NCBI GenBank assembly: GCA_031275255.1
Contig: JAISPA010000079.1
Location: 1-6,402 of the forward strand
DNA: 6,402 nucleotides
DNA from: Acidaminococcales bacterium
GTDB taxonomy: Bacteria > Bacillota > Negativicutes > Acidaminococcales > JAISLQ01
Direction: 5' to 3'
Shown here: in pieces, positions 1 through 5,606 of the stretch
Position numbering within the stretch: the stretch's first letter is position 1
Layout: every line of letters starts with the position of its first letter
The notes under the pieces: generated by a model
Told to the model about the DNA's origin: nothing
Seen by the model: the letters and a program-made list of their open reading frames with translations, nothing else
Database searches by the model: none
Position numbers and translations under genes: made by a program

Positions 1-1
1 A

Positions 2-1033
2 AGCAACGCCTGGACCTTTACTACCGTAAGCTCGATCAACAGTCCTTTTAAAGTGGGGGCGCCCGGCAAGCTGCTCGGGTCTGTTTTGCAGGACCGCGGC
101 TCGGGCGTGGCCGGCAAGCTGGGTCTTTATCCCGACGTCCTGCCTATGCTCATTACGGTAAACGACAGCCGGCGCGGGATCAACAAGACTTCCGCCGTAC
201 AGATAGCTTATAACGAGCTGTTCGCCTCCTACCTGATCCAGGCCGCCGTGGTCAGTATGGTAGAGCGGACCATTGACCGAAAGGGTGAAGGCACGGCGCG
301 GGTGAGGTTTGTCCTTAAGGGGCAGGATTTGCCTGAAGGCAAGCAGATCGTGCGGGACAACATGTTTTACAGCATGACCGATATCGGCGAAGTCCTGGCG
401 GGAGAATTGGTCGCGGGCGTGAATTTCCTGACGCGCAACCGGTTCAAAGAGGTCATGGTCACCGACGCCAGCGTTTATGTGGAAGTTTTGCCTGAGCGCA
501 ATACCGCCACGATATTATCGGCGCGCCCTTTGGTCAGGAAGGCGAAACCGGGCGATGTCGTCGGCATAGAAGTTACTCTGCGGCCTTATCGCGGGGAAAC
601 GGTGAAAAAAATCGCGCATTTTGTCGTCCCGGAAGAACAGGCGGCCGGCGAAATGCCGCTTTCGGTGCGCGGCGGCACATCTCTCGCCGGCCTGCAGGCG
701 GCGCTCAATCAGCAAAAATCGCTTGAAACGGCTATGCTGCTGCGGCATGACAGTAACAAAAACAAAACCTTCGCGCAGGAAATAGACGAATTTAACAAAC
801 GCGACCGCAATAACGACATAGTTGTCGACTTATTGACCGGCGGCAAAAAGAACGGCAAGAAGCGGAAAAACGCCGATAACGCATTTGCCGCGGAAAATAT
901 GGCCGAACAGGAACAGCAAATAACCGAATTTGTGCAGGACACAAAATATAAAACAAATACCGCATCTTCTTATATCATCACCGGTGAAACGGTTACGGCG
1001 CTCGAAATAGCCAGGGATCCGGAGCAGAATTAA
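2..1033 (+). CDS. SpoIVB peptidase S55-like protein, C-terminal part (5'-truncated by window edge)
   Basis: The frame is open from base 2 with no stop, so this is the C-terminal 343 residues of a longer protein. A GTG at 53 would be a possible start, but the 17 codons before it read as good protein (beginning SNAWTFTTVSS) and run straight into the conserved-looking part, so 53 is not the real start. Visible features are a glycine-rich stretch with GAPGKLLG and QDRGSGVAGKLG (about residues 19-41), a mixed alpha/beta region, an LRPYRGE motif (about 193-199) and a VRGG motif (about 222-225). The last 90 or so residues are charged, with a Lys-rich patch GGKKNGKKRKN. The pattern resembles the C-terminal half of the S55-domain proteins often found beside mlaEFD in Negativicutes; this was recognised by eye. 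The catalytic Ser/His region would lie upstream of the window, so protease activity cannot be judged. It ends 156 bp before mlaE. Its substrate and role are unknown. Confidence 0.6.
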   Translation, partial: SNAWTFTTVSSINSPFKVGAPGKLLGSVLQDRGSGVAGKLGLYPDVLPMLITVNDSRRGINKTSAVQIAYNELFASYLIQAAVVSMVERTIDRKGEGTARVRFVLKGQDLPEGKQIVRDNMFYSMTDIGEVLAGELVAGVNFLTRNRFKEVMVTDASVYVEVLPERNTATILSARPLVRKAKPGDVVGIEVTLRPYRGETVKKIAHFVVPEEQAAGEMPLSVRGGTSLAGLQAALNQQKSLETAMLLRHDSNKNKTFAQEIDEFNKRDRNNDIVVDLLTGGKKNGKKRKNADNAFAAENMAEQEQQITEFVQDTKYKTNTASSYIITGETVTALEIARDPEQN

Positions 1034-1122
1034 AACAGGCGGACAATCGCCGCATAAGCCGTATGGACTTGTTGCCGAACTAATCTGTCCCAAGCCCGGT
1101 GTGTACTTAGCTAATCCTTTCC

Positions 1123-1139
1123 GGCGAACATAGTTCGCC
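1123..1139. repeat. Perfect hairpin in the gap before mlaE
   Basis: GGCGAAC (1123-1129) and GTTCGCC (1133-1139) are exact reverse complements separated by ATA. They sit 50 bp before the mlaE start in a 156-bp non-coding gap. No T-run follows, so it is not a canonical intrinsic terminator. It could be an operator, a leader hairpin or chance. I found no convincing -35/-10 pair in 1034-1189, so whether mlaE is co-transcribed with the S55-like gene is open. Confidence 0.4.
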
Positions 1140-1176
1140 CATCCGAGGACTGCTGACCGGGGAGGGGTATTCAACT

Positions 1177-1181
1177 GGAGG
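1177..1181 (+). promoter_or_regulatory. Ribosome binding site deciding the TTG start of mlaE
   Basis: GGAGG lies 8 nt before TTG 1190, the standard spacing. A second purine-rich run, GGGGAGGGG (1159-1167), lies further upstream and would suit only an unusual CTG start at 1175. An in-frame TGA at 1154-1156 limits any N-terminal extension to about 11 residues. TTG 1190 is therefore preferred. Confidence 0.6.
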
Positions 1182-1189
1182 CCGCGTAT

Positions 1190-1957
1190 TTGGGGAAGAT
1201 AGCCGCCCGCGTGGGGCGTTGGGTCATGAATAAAAGCGCCGGCACAGGCAGTGTTGCCATCTTGTTCTGGCAGGCGCTGGTCAGCTTCCCTGACGTCAGC
1301 ATAAGGGAAACCATCAAACAAATGACAAAATTGGGCGTTGATTCCCTGCCTATAGTCGTCGTAACAACCACGGCGGCGGGCATGGTCTTTGCCGTCCAGA
1401 CCGCGCAGGAATTCGCGAAGCTGGGCGCGTCCGATTCGGTGGGCGCGATCGTAACCATTGCCATGGGGCGGGAGTTGGTACCGATCCTGTCCGGCGTAGT
1501 AGTTGCCGGCCGCGTGGGCGCCGCGATTACCGCGGAGATCGGCAGCATGAAAGTAACCGAGCAAATCGACGCTTTAAGGGTTATGGCGGTAAGCCCGGCG
1601 GTGTACCTTGTCGCGCCGCGCATCTTAGCCTGCGTCCTGATGCTGCCGGTTTTGGGGATATTCGCCAATGTCGTCGGCTCCTGGGGCGGCTATTTCGTCG
1701 CCCATGCTTACGCCGGCGTTACCTCTTACAGCTATCTGAATTCGATTAAAGTTTTTTGCGTCCCTTTTGACATTGTCGGCGGGCTGATCAAATGCATGTT
1801 TTTCGGCTGCATTGTCGCAACCGTCGGCTGCCACAAAGGGCTTAACGCCGTGTCCGGGGCCGAGGGCGTGGGCATTGCGACGACCGGCTCGGTGGTTTTG
1901 TCCATAATAATGATTTTCATCACCAACTATTTTCTTTCCGTACTCTTGTACGTATGA
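1190..1957 (+). CDS. mlaE: MlaE-type lipid ABC transporter permease
   Basis: Inner-membrane permease of the Mla phospholipid transport complex; it works as a dimer with MlaF on the cytoplasmic side and MlaD on the periplasmic side. The 255-residue length is normal for the family. The family signature is clear at residues 107-129: GRVGAAITAEIG followed by KVTEQIDAL, preceded by RELVPILSG (94-102). Near the C-terminus, GAEGVGIATTGSVV (223-236) matches the usual MlaE ending. Hydrophobic segments lie at about 52-72, 85-106, 142-172, 193-213 and 234-254, after an amphipathic N-terminal helix. The start is TTG, supported by GGAGG 8 nt upstream. The stop overlaps the mlaF ATG by 4 bp (ATGA). No STAS-domain MlaB gene is present in the window. 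The family assignment is secure; the direction of lipid transport cannot be read from sequence. Confidence 0.95.
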   Translation: MGKIAARVGRWVMNKSAGTGSVAILFWQALVSFPDVSIRETIKQMTKLGVDSLPIVVVTTTAAGMVFAVQTAQEFAKLGASDSVGAIVTIAMGRELVPILSGVVVAGRVGAAITAEIGSMKVTEQIDALRVMAVSPAVYLVAPRILACVLMLPVLGIFANVVGSWGGYFVAHAYAGVTSYSYLNSIKVFCVPFDIVGGLIKCMFFGCIVATVGCHKGLNAVSGAEGVGIATTGSVVLSIIMIFITNYFLSVLLYV

Positions 1958-2739
1958 GCCGGGAGGCGGTTTTTTTGGCTGAACGGGCCATAAGCGTGAA
2001 TAATGTACAAATGGCCTACGGCGCGGCAAAGGTGTTAAAAGGCGTGAGCCTGGCCATAGACAAAGGGGAAGTGCTGGCAATTATCGGGCCTTCCGGGTCA
2101 GGCAAGAGCACGCTTCTGCGTATGCTCATAGGTTTATCCAAGCCTACCGGCGGCAGTATTTTCATAAACGGGCGGCAGGTGGATAGCTTTAGCGAAAAGG
2201 AATGGAACCGGCTGAGAAAATCCATGGGCATGGTATTTCAGTATTCCGCGCTGTTTGACTCCATGACGGTCGGCGACAATGTGGCTTTTGGACTTAGGCA
2301 GCATACGGACAAAACAAACGAGGAAATACTTTCCATAGTAGAAAAAACCCTTGAAACGATAGGGCTTGCCGGTTACAGCGGCTACATGCCCGGACAGTTG
2401 TCGGGCGGGATGAAAAAACGCGTCAGCCTGGCGCGGGCGATCGCCACCACGCCGGAAATACTGCTTTATGATGAGCCGACGGCCGGGCTGGACCCGGTGG
2501 TGGCCGATGTGATAAACAACCTGATGCTGGAAACGAAAAAACGCATGAAAGTAACCTCGGTGCTGGTTACGCACGATATGTATTCGGCCTTTATGGTGGC
2601 CGACCGCATAGCGATGATCCACGAAGGGCTGATCATTGCCGAGGGTACGCCGGCGGAAATATTAAAATGCGAACACGAAATCGTCAAAACTTTTATACAC
2701 AAGGCAATGCCGCCCGGAGGGATCATAAATGAACAATGA
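1954..2739 (+). CDS. mlaF: MlaF-type lipid ABC transporter ATP-binding protein
   Basis: Cytoplasmic ATPase that drives the MlaE permease. All nucleotide-binding motifs are intact: Walker A GPSGSGKST (45-53), Q-loop Gln96 in MVFQ, signature LSGGM (149-153), Walker B ILLYDEP (169-175) with catalytic Glu174, D-loop AGLD (177-180) and switch His207 in VTHD. LSGGM followed by KKRV is typical of the MlaF/Ttg2A/Mkl group. The ATG at 1954 overlaps the mlaE stop but has no Shine-Dalgarno sequence. An in-frame TTG at 1975 has GGGAGG (1961-1966) 8 nt upstream and would give a 254-residue protein beginning just before the ABC core, so the true start may be 1975. The 3' end overlaps mlaD by 11 bp. The length is normal and no motif is degraded. 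Confidence 0.95.
   Translation: MSREAVFLAERAISVNNVQMAYGAAKVLKGVSLAIDKGEVLAIIGPSGSGKSTLLRMLIGLSKPTGGSIFINGRQVDSFSEKEWNRLRKSMGMVFQYSALFDSMTVGDNVAFGLRQHTDKTNEEILSIVEKTLETIGLAGYSGYMPGQLSGGMKKRVSLARAIATTPEILLYDEPTAGLDPVVADVINNLMLETKKRMKVTSVLVTHDMYSAFMVADRIAMIHEGLIIAEGTPAEILKCEHEIVKTFIHKAMPPGGIINEQ
1961..1966 (+). promoter_or_regulatory. Ribosome binding site pointing to an alternative TTG start of mlaF
   Basis: GGGAGG lies just after the mlaE stop and 8 nt before the in-frame TTG at 1975, the same geometry as the mlaE TTG start. The ATG at 1954 has no such motif and would depend on translational coupling to mlaE. The sequence alone does not decide between them; both leave the ATPase core intact. 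Confidence 0.45.
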
Positions 2740-4003
2740 AACCAAAGTGGGAATGGTCGTGATCGCCGGATTGGCGATATTGATGGGTATAATCACTTTT
2801 CTTGGCTTTTTCCGGTTTTCCGCCGACAGTTATCTTATCGCCATCAGGTTTCAGCGCGCCGGCGGACTCAAACCCGGCAACATCGTGCATTTTGTCGGCG
2901 TGCCGGTGGGGCAGGTGGACGAAATCAAAGTGGACGGCAACGACGTGATCGTCAGCGCGTCCATAAAAAACGGGGTGAAAATACCCGCCGGCTCCTCTTT
3001 CTGGCTCGGGTCGGAAGGAGTCATGGGTTCCATGTACGTCGATATAGACCCGCCGCGAACCGTCGCGGATAGATACCTGCAGCCGGGGGATGAAGTTTGG
3101 GGCAGCCCCGGCGCGAGCATGAACGATTTTATGGTCGCCGCCTCCGGCGTGCTGCAAAAACTTGAAGCGATGGCGGACGCGCTCAACGTCGTTTTCGGCG
3201 ACAAAGAGGTGCAGGAATCCATAATGACGACCATGCGCAACACAAAGGAGATAACCAGCAACATCAACGGCTTTACCCGGGTGTTTGCCGAACTTGCCGG
3301 GGAAAACCGGGAAGAAATCAATAAAATGATCCGCCAGATGAGCGATATGGCTTTACAGATGAACCAGGCGGCCGAACGCGTGAACAAACTCCTGACGCAA
3401 ATTGACGGCAACGGGCAGACCGGCCGGGAAATTGCCGATATTTTGCGCAATTTGAAAAAAACCAGTGAAAATGTGGAAAAAATAACCAAAAGCGTTGAAA
3501 ATATGACCGGCGATGCCAAAACGCAGGACGACATCAGGGAAACCATCAAAAACGCCCGGCAGGTCAGCGAAAAAGCCAATAAACTGCTGGGAACTTTCAG
3601 CGGCGGGGAAAAAGCGGTATCCTTTGATATAAAATACGCCGATAAACCGGATAAATACAGGGTTGACGCGAACTTTCGCGTCAATTACGCGCCGAGCAGC
3701 TTTTGGCTGCTCGGCGTGTCCGACATAGGCGAAGCAAATGACGTAAATTTACAGGTAGGCTATGGCACGTCCAAAGCCGCTTTAAGGGGCGGATTGGTGC
3801 TGGGAGACGTAGGAGCGGGCGTCGATTACGCGCCGCTGAAATGGTTGCGCTTGTTCGCCGACGCCTATGATCCCAATGATTTTAAAATAAGAGTCGGCGG
3901 GGAAATAAGGCTGAGCGAGAAGATTTCGCTGGTCGGGGAGAGCCTCAACGTCAGGAAAAAGGCGGACAACACTGCTTACGTCGGGCTGCGCGGCTATTTT
4001 TAG
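2729..4003 (+). CDS. mlaD: Long MlaD: MCE protein with helical stalk and C-terminal outer-membrane beta-barrel
   Basis: Substrate-binding MCE subunit of the MlaEF transporter, 424 residues, far longer than E. coli MlaD (about 180). Domains in order: short cytoplasmic N-terminus; transmembrane anchor (about 7-29); one MCE domain (about 35-125) with GLKPGNIVHFVGVPVGQVDEI (46-66) and LGSEGVMGSMYVDI (93-106); a long polar, heptad-like helical region (about 131-290); then about 125 residues of alternating short strands and turns (297-424). The last part includes YGTSKAALRGGLVLGD (345-360), VGAGVDYAPLKWLRLFADAYD (361-381, strand-turn-strand) and the terminal strand TAYVGLRGYF ending in Phe, a typical BAM-recognition ending. 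This matches the trans-envelope MlaD of Veillonella parvula, which reaches the outer membrane and replaces MlaA/MlaC. The start ATG has GGAGG (2716-2720) 8 nt upstream and overlaps mlaF. The barrel call is inferred from strand pattern, not from a structure. Confidence 0.92.
   Translation: MNNETKVGMVVIAGLAILMGIITFLGFFRFSADSYLIAIRFQRAGGLKPGNIVHFVGVPVGQVDEIKVDGNDVIVSASIKNGVKIPAGSSFWLGSEGVMGSMYVDIDPPRTVADRYLQPGDEVWGSPGASMNDFMVAASGVLQKLEAMADALNVVFGDKEVQESIMTTMRNTKEITSNINGFTRVFAELAGENREEINKMIRQMSDMALQMNQAAERVNKLLTQIDGNGQTGREIADILRNLKKTSENVEKITKSVENMTGDAKTQDDIRETIKNARQVSEKANKLLGTFSGGEKAVSFDIKYADKPDKYRVDANFRVNYAPSSFWLLGVSDIGEANDVNLQVGYGTSKAALRGGLVLGDVGAGVDYAPLKWLRLFADAYDPNDFKIRVGGEIRLSEKISLVGESLNVRKKADNTAYVGLRGYF
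3663..3684. repeat. Perfect 10-bp inverted repeat inside mlaD
   Basis: TTGACGCGAA (3663-3672) and TTCGCGTCAA (3675-3684) are exact reverse complements separated by CT. As RNA, the innermost pairs would open to form a loop. The repeat covers mlaD residues 312-319, where the beta-barrel begins. A second, stronger inverted repeat starts 2 bp downstream. There is no T-tract, so it is not a terminator. Confidence 0.6.
3687..3719. repeat. Strong intragenic hairpin in mlaD
   Basis: CGCCGAGCAGC (3690-3700) and GCTGCTCGGCG (3706-3716) pair perfectly across the loop TTTTG. Three further outer pairs (3687-3689 with 3717-3719, one a G-U wobble) give a 14-bp stem. It encodes mlaD residues about 320-331, the first barrel strands. 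The bases after it are not T-rich. With the neighbouring repeat it forms two stacked hairpins in a coding region. Confidence 0.6.
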
Positions 4004-4004
4004 G

Positions 4005-4036
4005 CCGGGCGCGGCAGATTTCCCTTAAACGCCCGG
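4005..4036. repeat. Inverted repeat just after mlaD
   Basis: CCGGGCG (4005-4011) and CGCCCGG (4030-4036) pair perfectly around an 18-nt loop, starting one base after the mlaD stop codon. AAAATG follows rather than a T-run, so it is at best a weak or factor-dependent 3' end for the mla transcript, or a 3'-stabilising stem. Transcription from mla into tolC is therefore not clearly blocked. Confidence 0.35.
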
Positions 4037-4039
4037 AAA

Positions 4040-4061
4040 ATGTTACAAATATGTTGCAAAT
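4040..4061. repeat. Tandem 11-bp repeat upstream of the tolC promoter
   Basis: ATGTTACAAAT (4040-4050) is followed directly by ATGTTGCAAAT (4051-4061), 10 of 11 bases identical. The pair ends 16 bp before the -35 box. The position and 11-bp (about one helical turn) period fit binding of a regulator to one face of the DNA, or an AT-rich UP-like element. I do not recognise the motif as the site of a known regulator. Confidence 0.4.
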
Positions 4062-4077
4062 TACAGACGGCAGCCTG

Positions 4078-4106
4078 TTGACAGTGTAAAGGGCGGACAA
4101 TATAAT
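4078..4106 (+). promoter_or_regulatory. Perfect-consensus sigma70/sigmaA promoter for tolC
   Basis: The -35 box TTGACA (4078-4083) and the -10 box TATAAT (4101-4106) both match the consensus exactly, with the optimal 17-bp spacer. Transcription would start near 4113, giving a leader of about 64 nt before the tolC ATG at 4177. It is the only clear promoter I found in the window. It should give strong transcription of tolC, and perhaps of the tamB-like gene, independent of the mla genes. Confidence 0.88.
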
Positions 4107-4128
4107 TAATGACAGCGGATAATCGCGC

Positions 4129-4148
4129 AATGCCGGTTGGCCGGCGTT
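4129..4148 (+). promoter_or_regulatory. Short hairpin in the tolC 5' leader
   Basis: AATGCCGG (4129-4136) pairs with CCGGCGTT (4141-4148) across TTGG, with one G-U pair. It lies in the predicted leader, 14 nt before the Shine-Dalgarno sequence AAGGAGG (4163-4169), and does not cover it. It may protect the 5' end or modulate translation, or may be incidental. There is no recognisable riboswitch fold. Confidence 0.3.
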
Positions 4149-4176
4149 TAACGCAGATTGCCAAGGAGGATGGGAG

Positions 4177-5499
4177 ATGCACGGTAAATTGAGCAAAAAA
4201 ATTCTTTCGGCGATGTTTTTCGCTGTTTTTTTCCTGACCGCCGGGTACGCTTTTGCCGATGAAAGTACGGCGGCCGAAAATGCGGTTGTTCTCGACCTTG
4301 ACAAGGCGATCCAAATGGCCTTGGATAACAATCCTAAAACGATGATCGCCAGCGGCAATTTAAAAAGCGCCGCCGGCAGCGTCAAACAGGCTCTCGGCCA
4401 GTACGGGCCGCAAATAGTGCTTCAACATACGGAAAACCGCGTGAAAAATTATACCGTCTTGCCTATAAACATAACTGAGAGCTTCAACAACAGCGCCTCG
4501 GTGAGCCTGCCTGTTTATACGGGCGGGGCACGCAGGGGCAATATGCGGACAGCCAACAGGAACTACGAAATAGCCAAACTGGAAATCGGGCGCACAGACC
4601 AGGAAGTAAAGTTGGACGCCACTACCGCCTATTACACGGTTTTGCAGACGCGCAACCTGGTCGCGCTGGGCACGGAATCTGTCGCCAGGCTGCAGGAACA
4701 CCTGAAGAACGTACAGGCACAGTTTGACGTCGGCATTGTCGCCAAGGTGGACGTCCTGCGCTCACAAGTGGAATTGGCCAACTCCCAGCAAGATCTGATC
4801 AAGGCGCAAAATTCCTACGACGTGGCCGTCGCATCCCTCAACAACGTGGTAGGCCTGCCGCTGGAAACTCAGACGGTGGTTGACGATGAATTGGCGCACA
4901 GCAATTACGCAAAGAGCCTGGAAGACTGCATTGATTTTTCCCGGCAGCACCAGCCGCAGATCATACAGGCCGCCAAGGCCGTGGAAGCGGCCAGGGGCGG
5001 CGTAATGGCCGCGCGCAGCGGCTACCTGCCCAACATCAGTATTTCAGCCGGCTACGGCTGGGGGGACAGGGAATTTCCGGGTGATGAAAAATCAAGCTGG
5101 AACGTCAGCGCCACCATGAATTTTACCCTTTTTGACTCCAATATCACCCGCGGGCGGGTGGACAGCGCGCAGGGCACACTGGTGCAAAGGCAGGCCAGCT
5201 ACCAGCAGATACGCGACAATGTTTTCCTGGCCGTGCGCAGCAGCTACCTTAGTTTGCGCGAAGCCGAAAAGCGCATAGAAACCGCTTCGGTCACGGTGGA
5301 GACGGCGGAGGAGGACTATAAAATAGCATTGGTGCGCTATCAGGCGGGGGTAGGCACAAATACCGACGTGCTGGACGCGCAGGTAGCGCTTACCCAGGCG
5401 AAAACCAACTATGTGCAGGCCCTTTACGACTACAATACTTCCTGGGCAAACCTTGAAAACGCCATGGGCGTGCCGGTGCCGCCGAGGGCGTTGCGGTGA
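4177..5499 (+). CDS. tolC: TolC-family outer membrane efflux protein
   Basis: Outer-membrane channel of the TolC/OEP family; as a trimer it forms a barrel and periplasmic tunnel used by tripartite efflux pumps and type I secretion. The protein has 440 residues, normal for the family. A signal peptide is clear: a basic start, a hydrophobic core (about 9-22) and an AFA-DES cleavage site after residue 27. Two OEP repeats follow and align with each other: FDVGIVAKVDVLRSQVELA (183-201) with YQAGVGTNTDVLDAQVALT (388-406), each followed by a coiled-coil helix and a VGLP or MGVP turn. LPVYTGG (111-117) and FTLFDSN (316-322) are the usual strand/loop positions. The start ATG has AAGGAGG (4163-4169) 7 nt upstream. 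No adaptor or pump gene is adjacent, so the export partner is unknown. The gene has its own consensus promoter. The symbol denotes the family rather than proven orthology to E. coli TolC. Confidence 0.93.
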   Translation: MHGKLSKKILSAMFFAVFFLTAGYAFADESTAAENAVVLDLDKAIQMALDNNPKTMIASGNLKSAAGSVKQALGQYGPQIVLQHTENRVKNYTVLPINITESFNNSASVSLPVYTGGARRGNMRTANRNYEIAKLEIGRTDQEVKLDATTAYYTVLQTRNLVALGTESVARLQEHLKNVQAQFDVGIVAKVDVLRSQVELANSQQDLIKAQNSYDVAVASLNNVVGLPLETQTVVDDELAHSNYAKSLEDCIDFSRQHQPQIIQAAKAVEAARGGVMAARSGYLPNISISAGYGWGDREFPGDEKSSWNVSATMNFTLFDSNITRGRVDSAQGTLVQRQASYQQIRDNVFLAVRSSYLSLREAEKRIETASVTVETAEEDYKIALVRYQAGVGTNTDVLDAQVALTQAKTNYVQALYDYNTSWANLENAMGVPVPPRALR

Positions 5500-5536
5500 T
5501 TTCGTCCCCGCCGCAGGGAGCGTTCCGGGTTAGTTC

Positions 5537-5551
5537 AGGATAAAAGATCCT
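5537..5551. repeat. Small hairpin between tolC and the tamB-like gene
   Basis: AGGAT (5537-5541) pairs with ATCCT (5547-5551) across AAAAG. It is the only notable structure in the 107-bp gap 5500-5606. The stem is short and lacks a T-run, so it is not a terminator. I found no convincing promoter in the gap, so read-through from tolC is the simplest way to express the next gene. Confidence 0.2.
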
Positions 5552-5606
5552 TCAGACGGGTTTCGGGTGAATTTTATGGGTTCTGCATTCTGCGGCCGTT
5601 ATTAAA

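Noticed and set aside
53..55. GTG at 53 as the start of the first gene
   Set aside because: The same frame is open to base 2 and the preceding codons continue a sensible protein; there is no ribosome site before 53. The gene is cut by the window edge.
62..122. Direct repeat CCGGCAAGCTG seen twice in the first gene
   Set aside because: It encodes similar short peptides (PGKL and AGKL) in a Gly-rich domain; two copies of 11 bp are best explained by shared codons.
830..1564. 244-codon open frame on the minus strand spanning the gap before mlaE
   Set aside because: It overlaps the end of the S55-like gene and the mlaE core on the other strand. The composition is shadow-like and no family is recognisable, so the gap is better read as non-coding.
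3053..3068. 6-bp inverted repeat (CCGCGA, ACCG, TCGCGG) in mlaD
   Set aside because: Stems of this length arise often by chance in GC-rich coding sequence; nothing in position or context supports a role.
2851..3684. 277-codon open frame on the minus strand
   Set aside because: It lies wholly inside mlaD, whose MCE domain is unmistakable. The opposite-strand protein is a Ser/Leu-rich shadow with no motif.
3687..3719. Intrinsic terminator within mlaD
   Set aside because: The stem is strong but the following bases (CCGACATAGG) contain no T-tract, and the reading frame continues well past it.
4005..4036. Intrinsic terminator after mlaD
   Set aside because: The 7-bp stem has an 18-nt loop and is followed by AAAATG, not a T-run. 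It is recorded only as an inverted repeat.
4170..4172. ATG at 4170 as the tolC start
   Set aside because: It directly abuts the ribosome site AAGGAGG and is out of frame with the tolC protein; ATG 4177 has correct spacing and begins a clear signal peptide.
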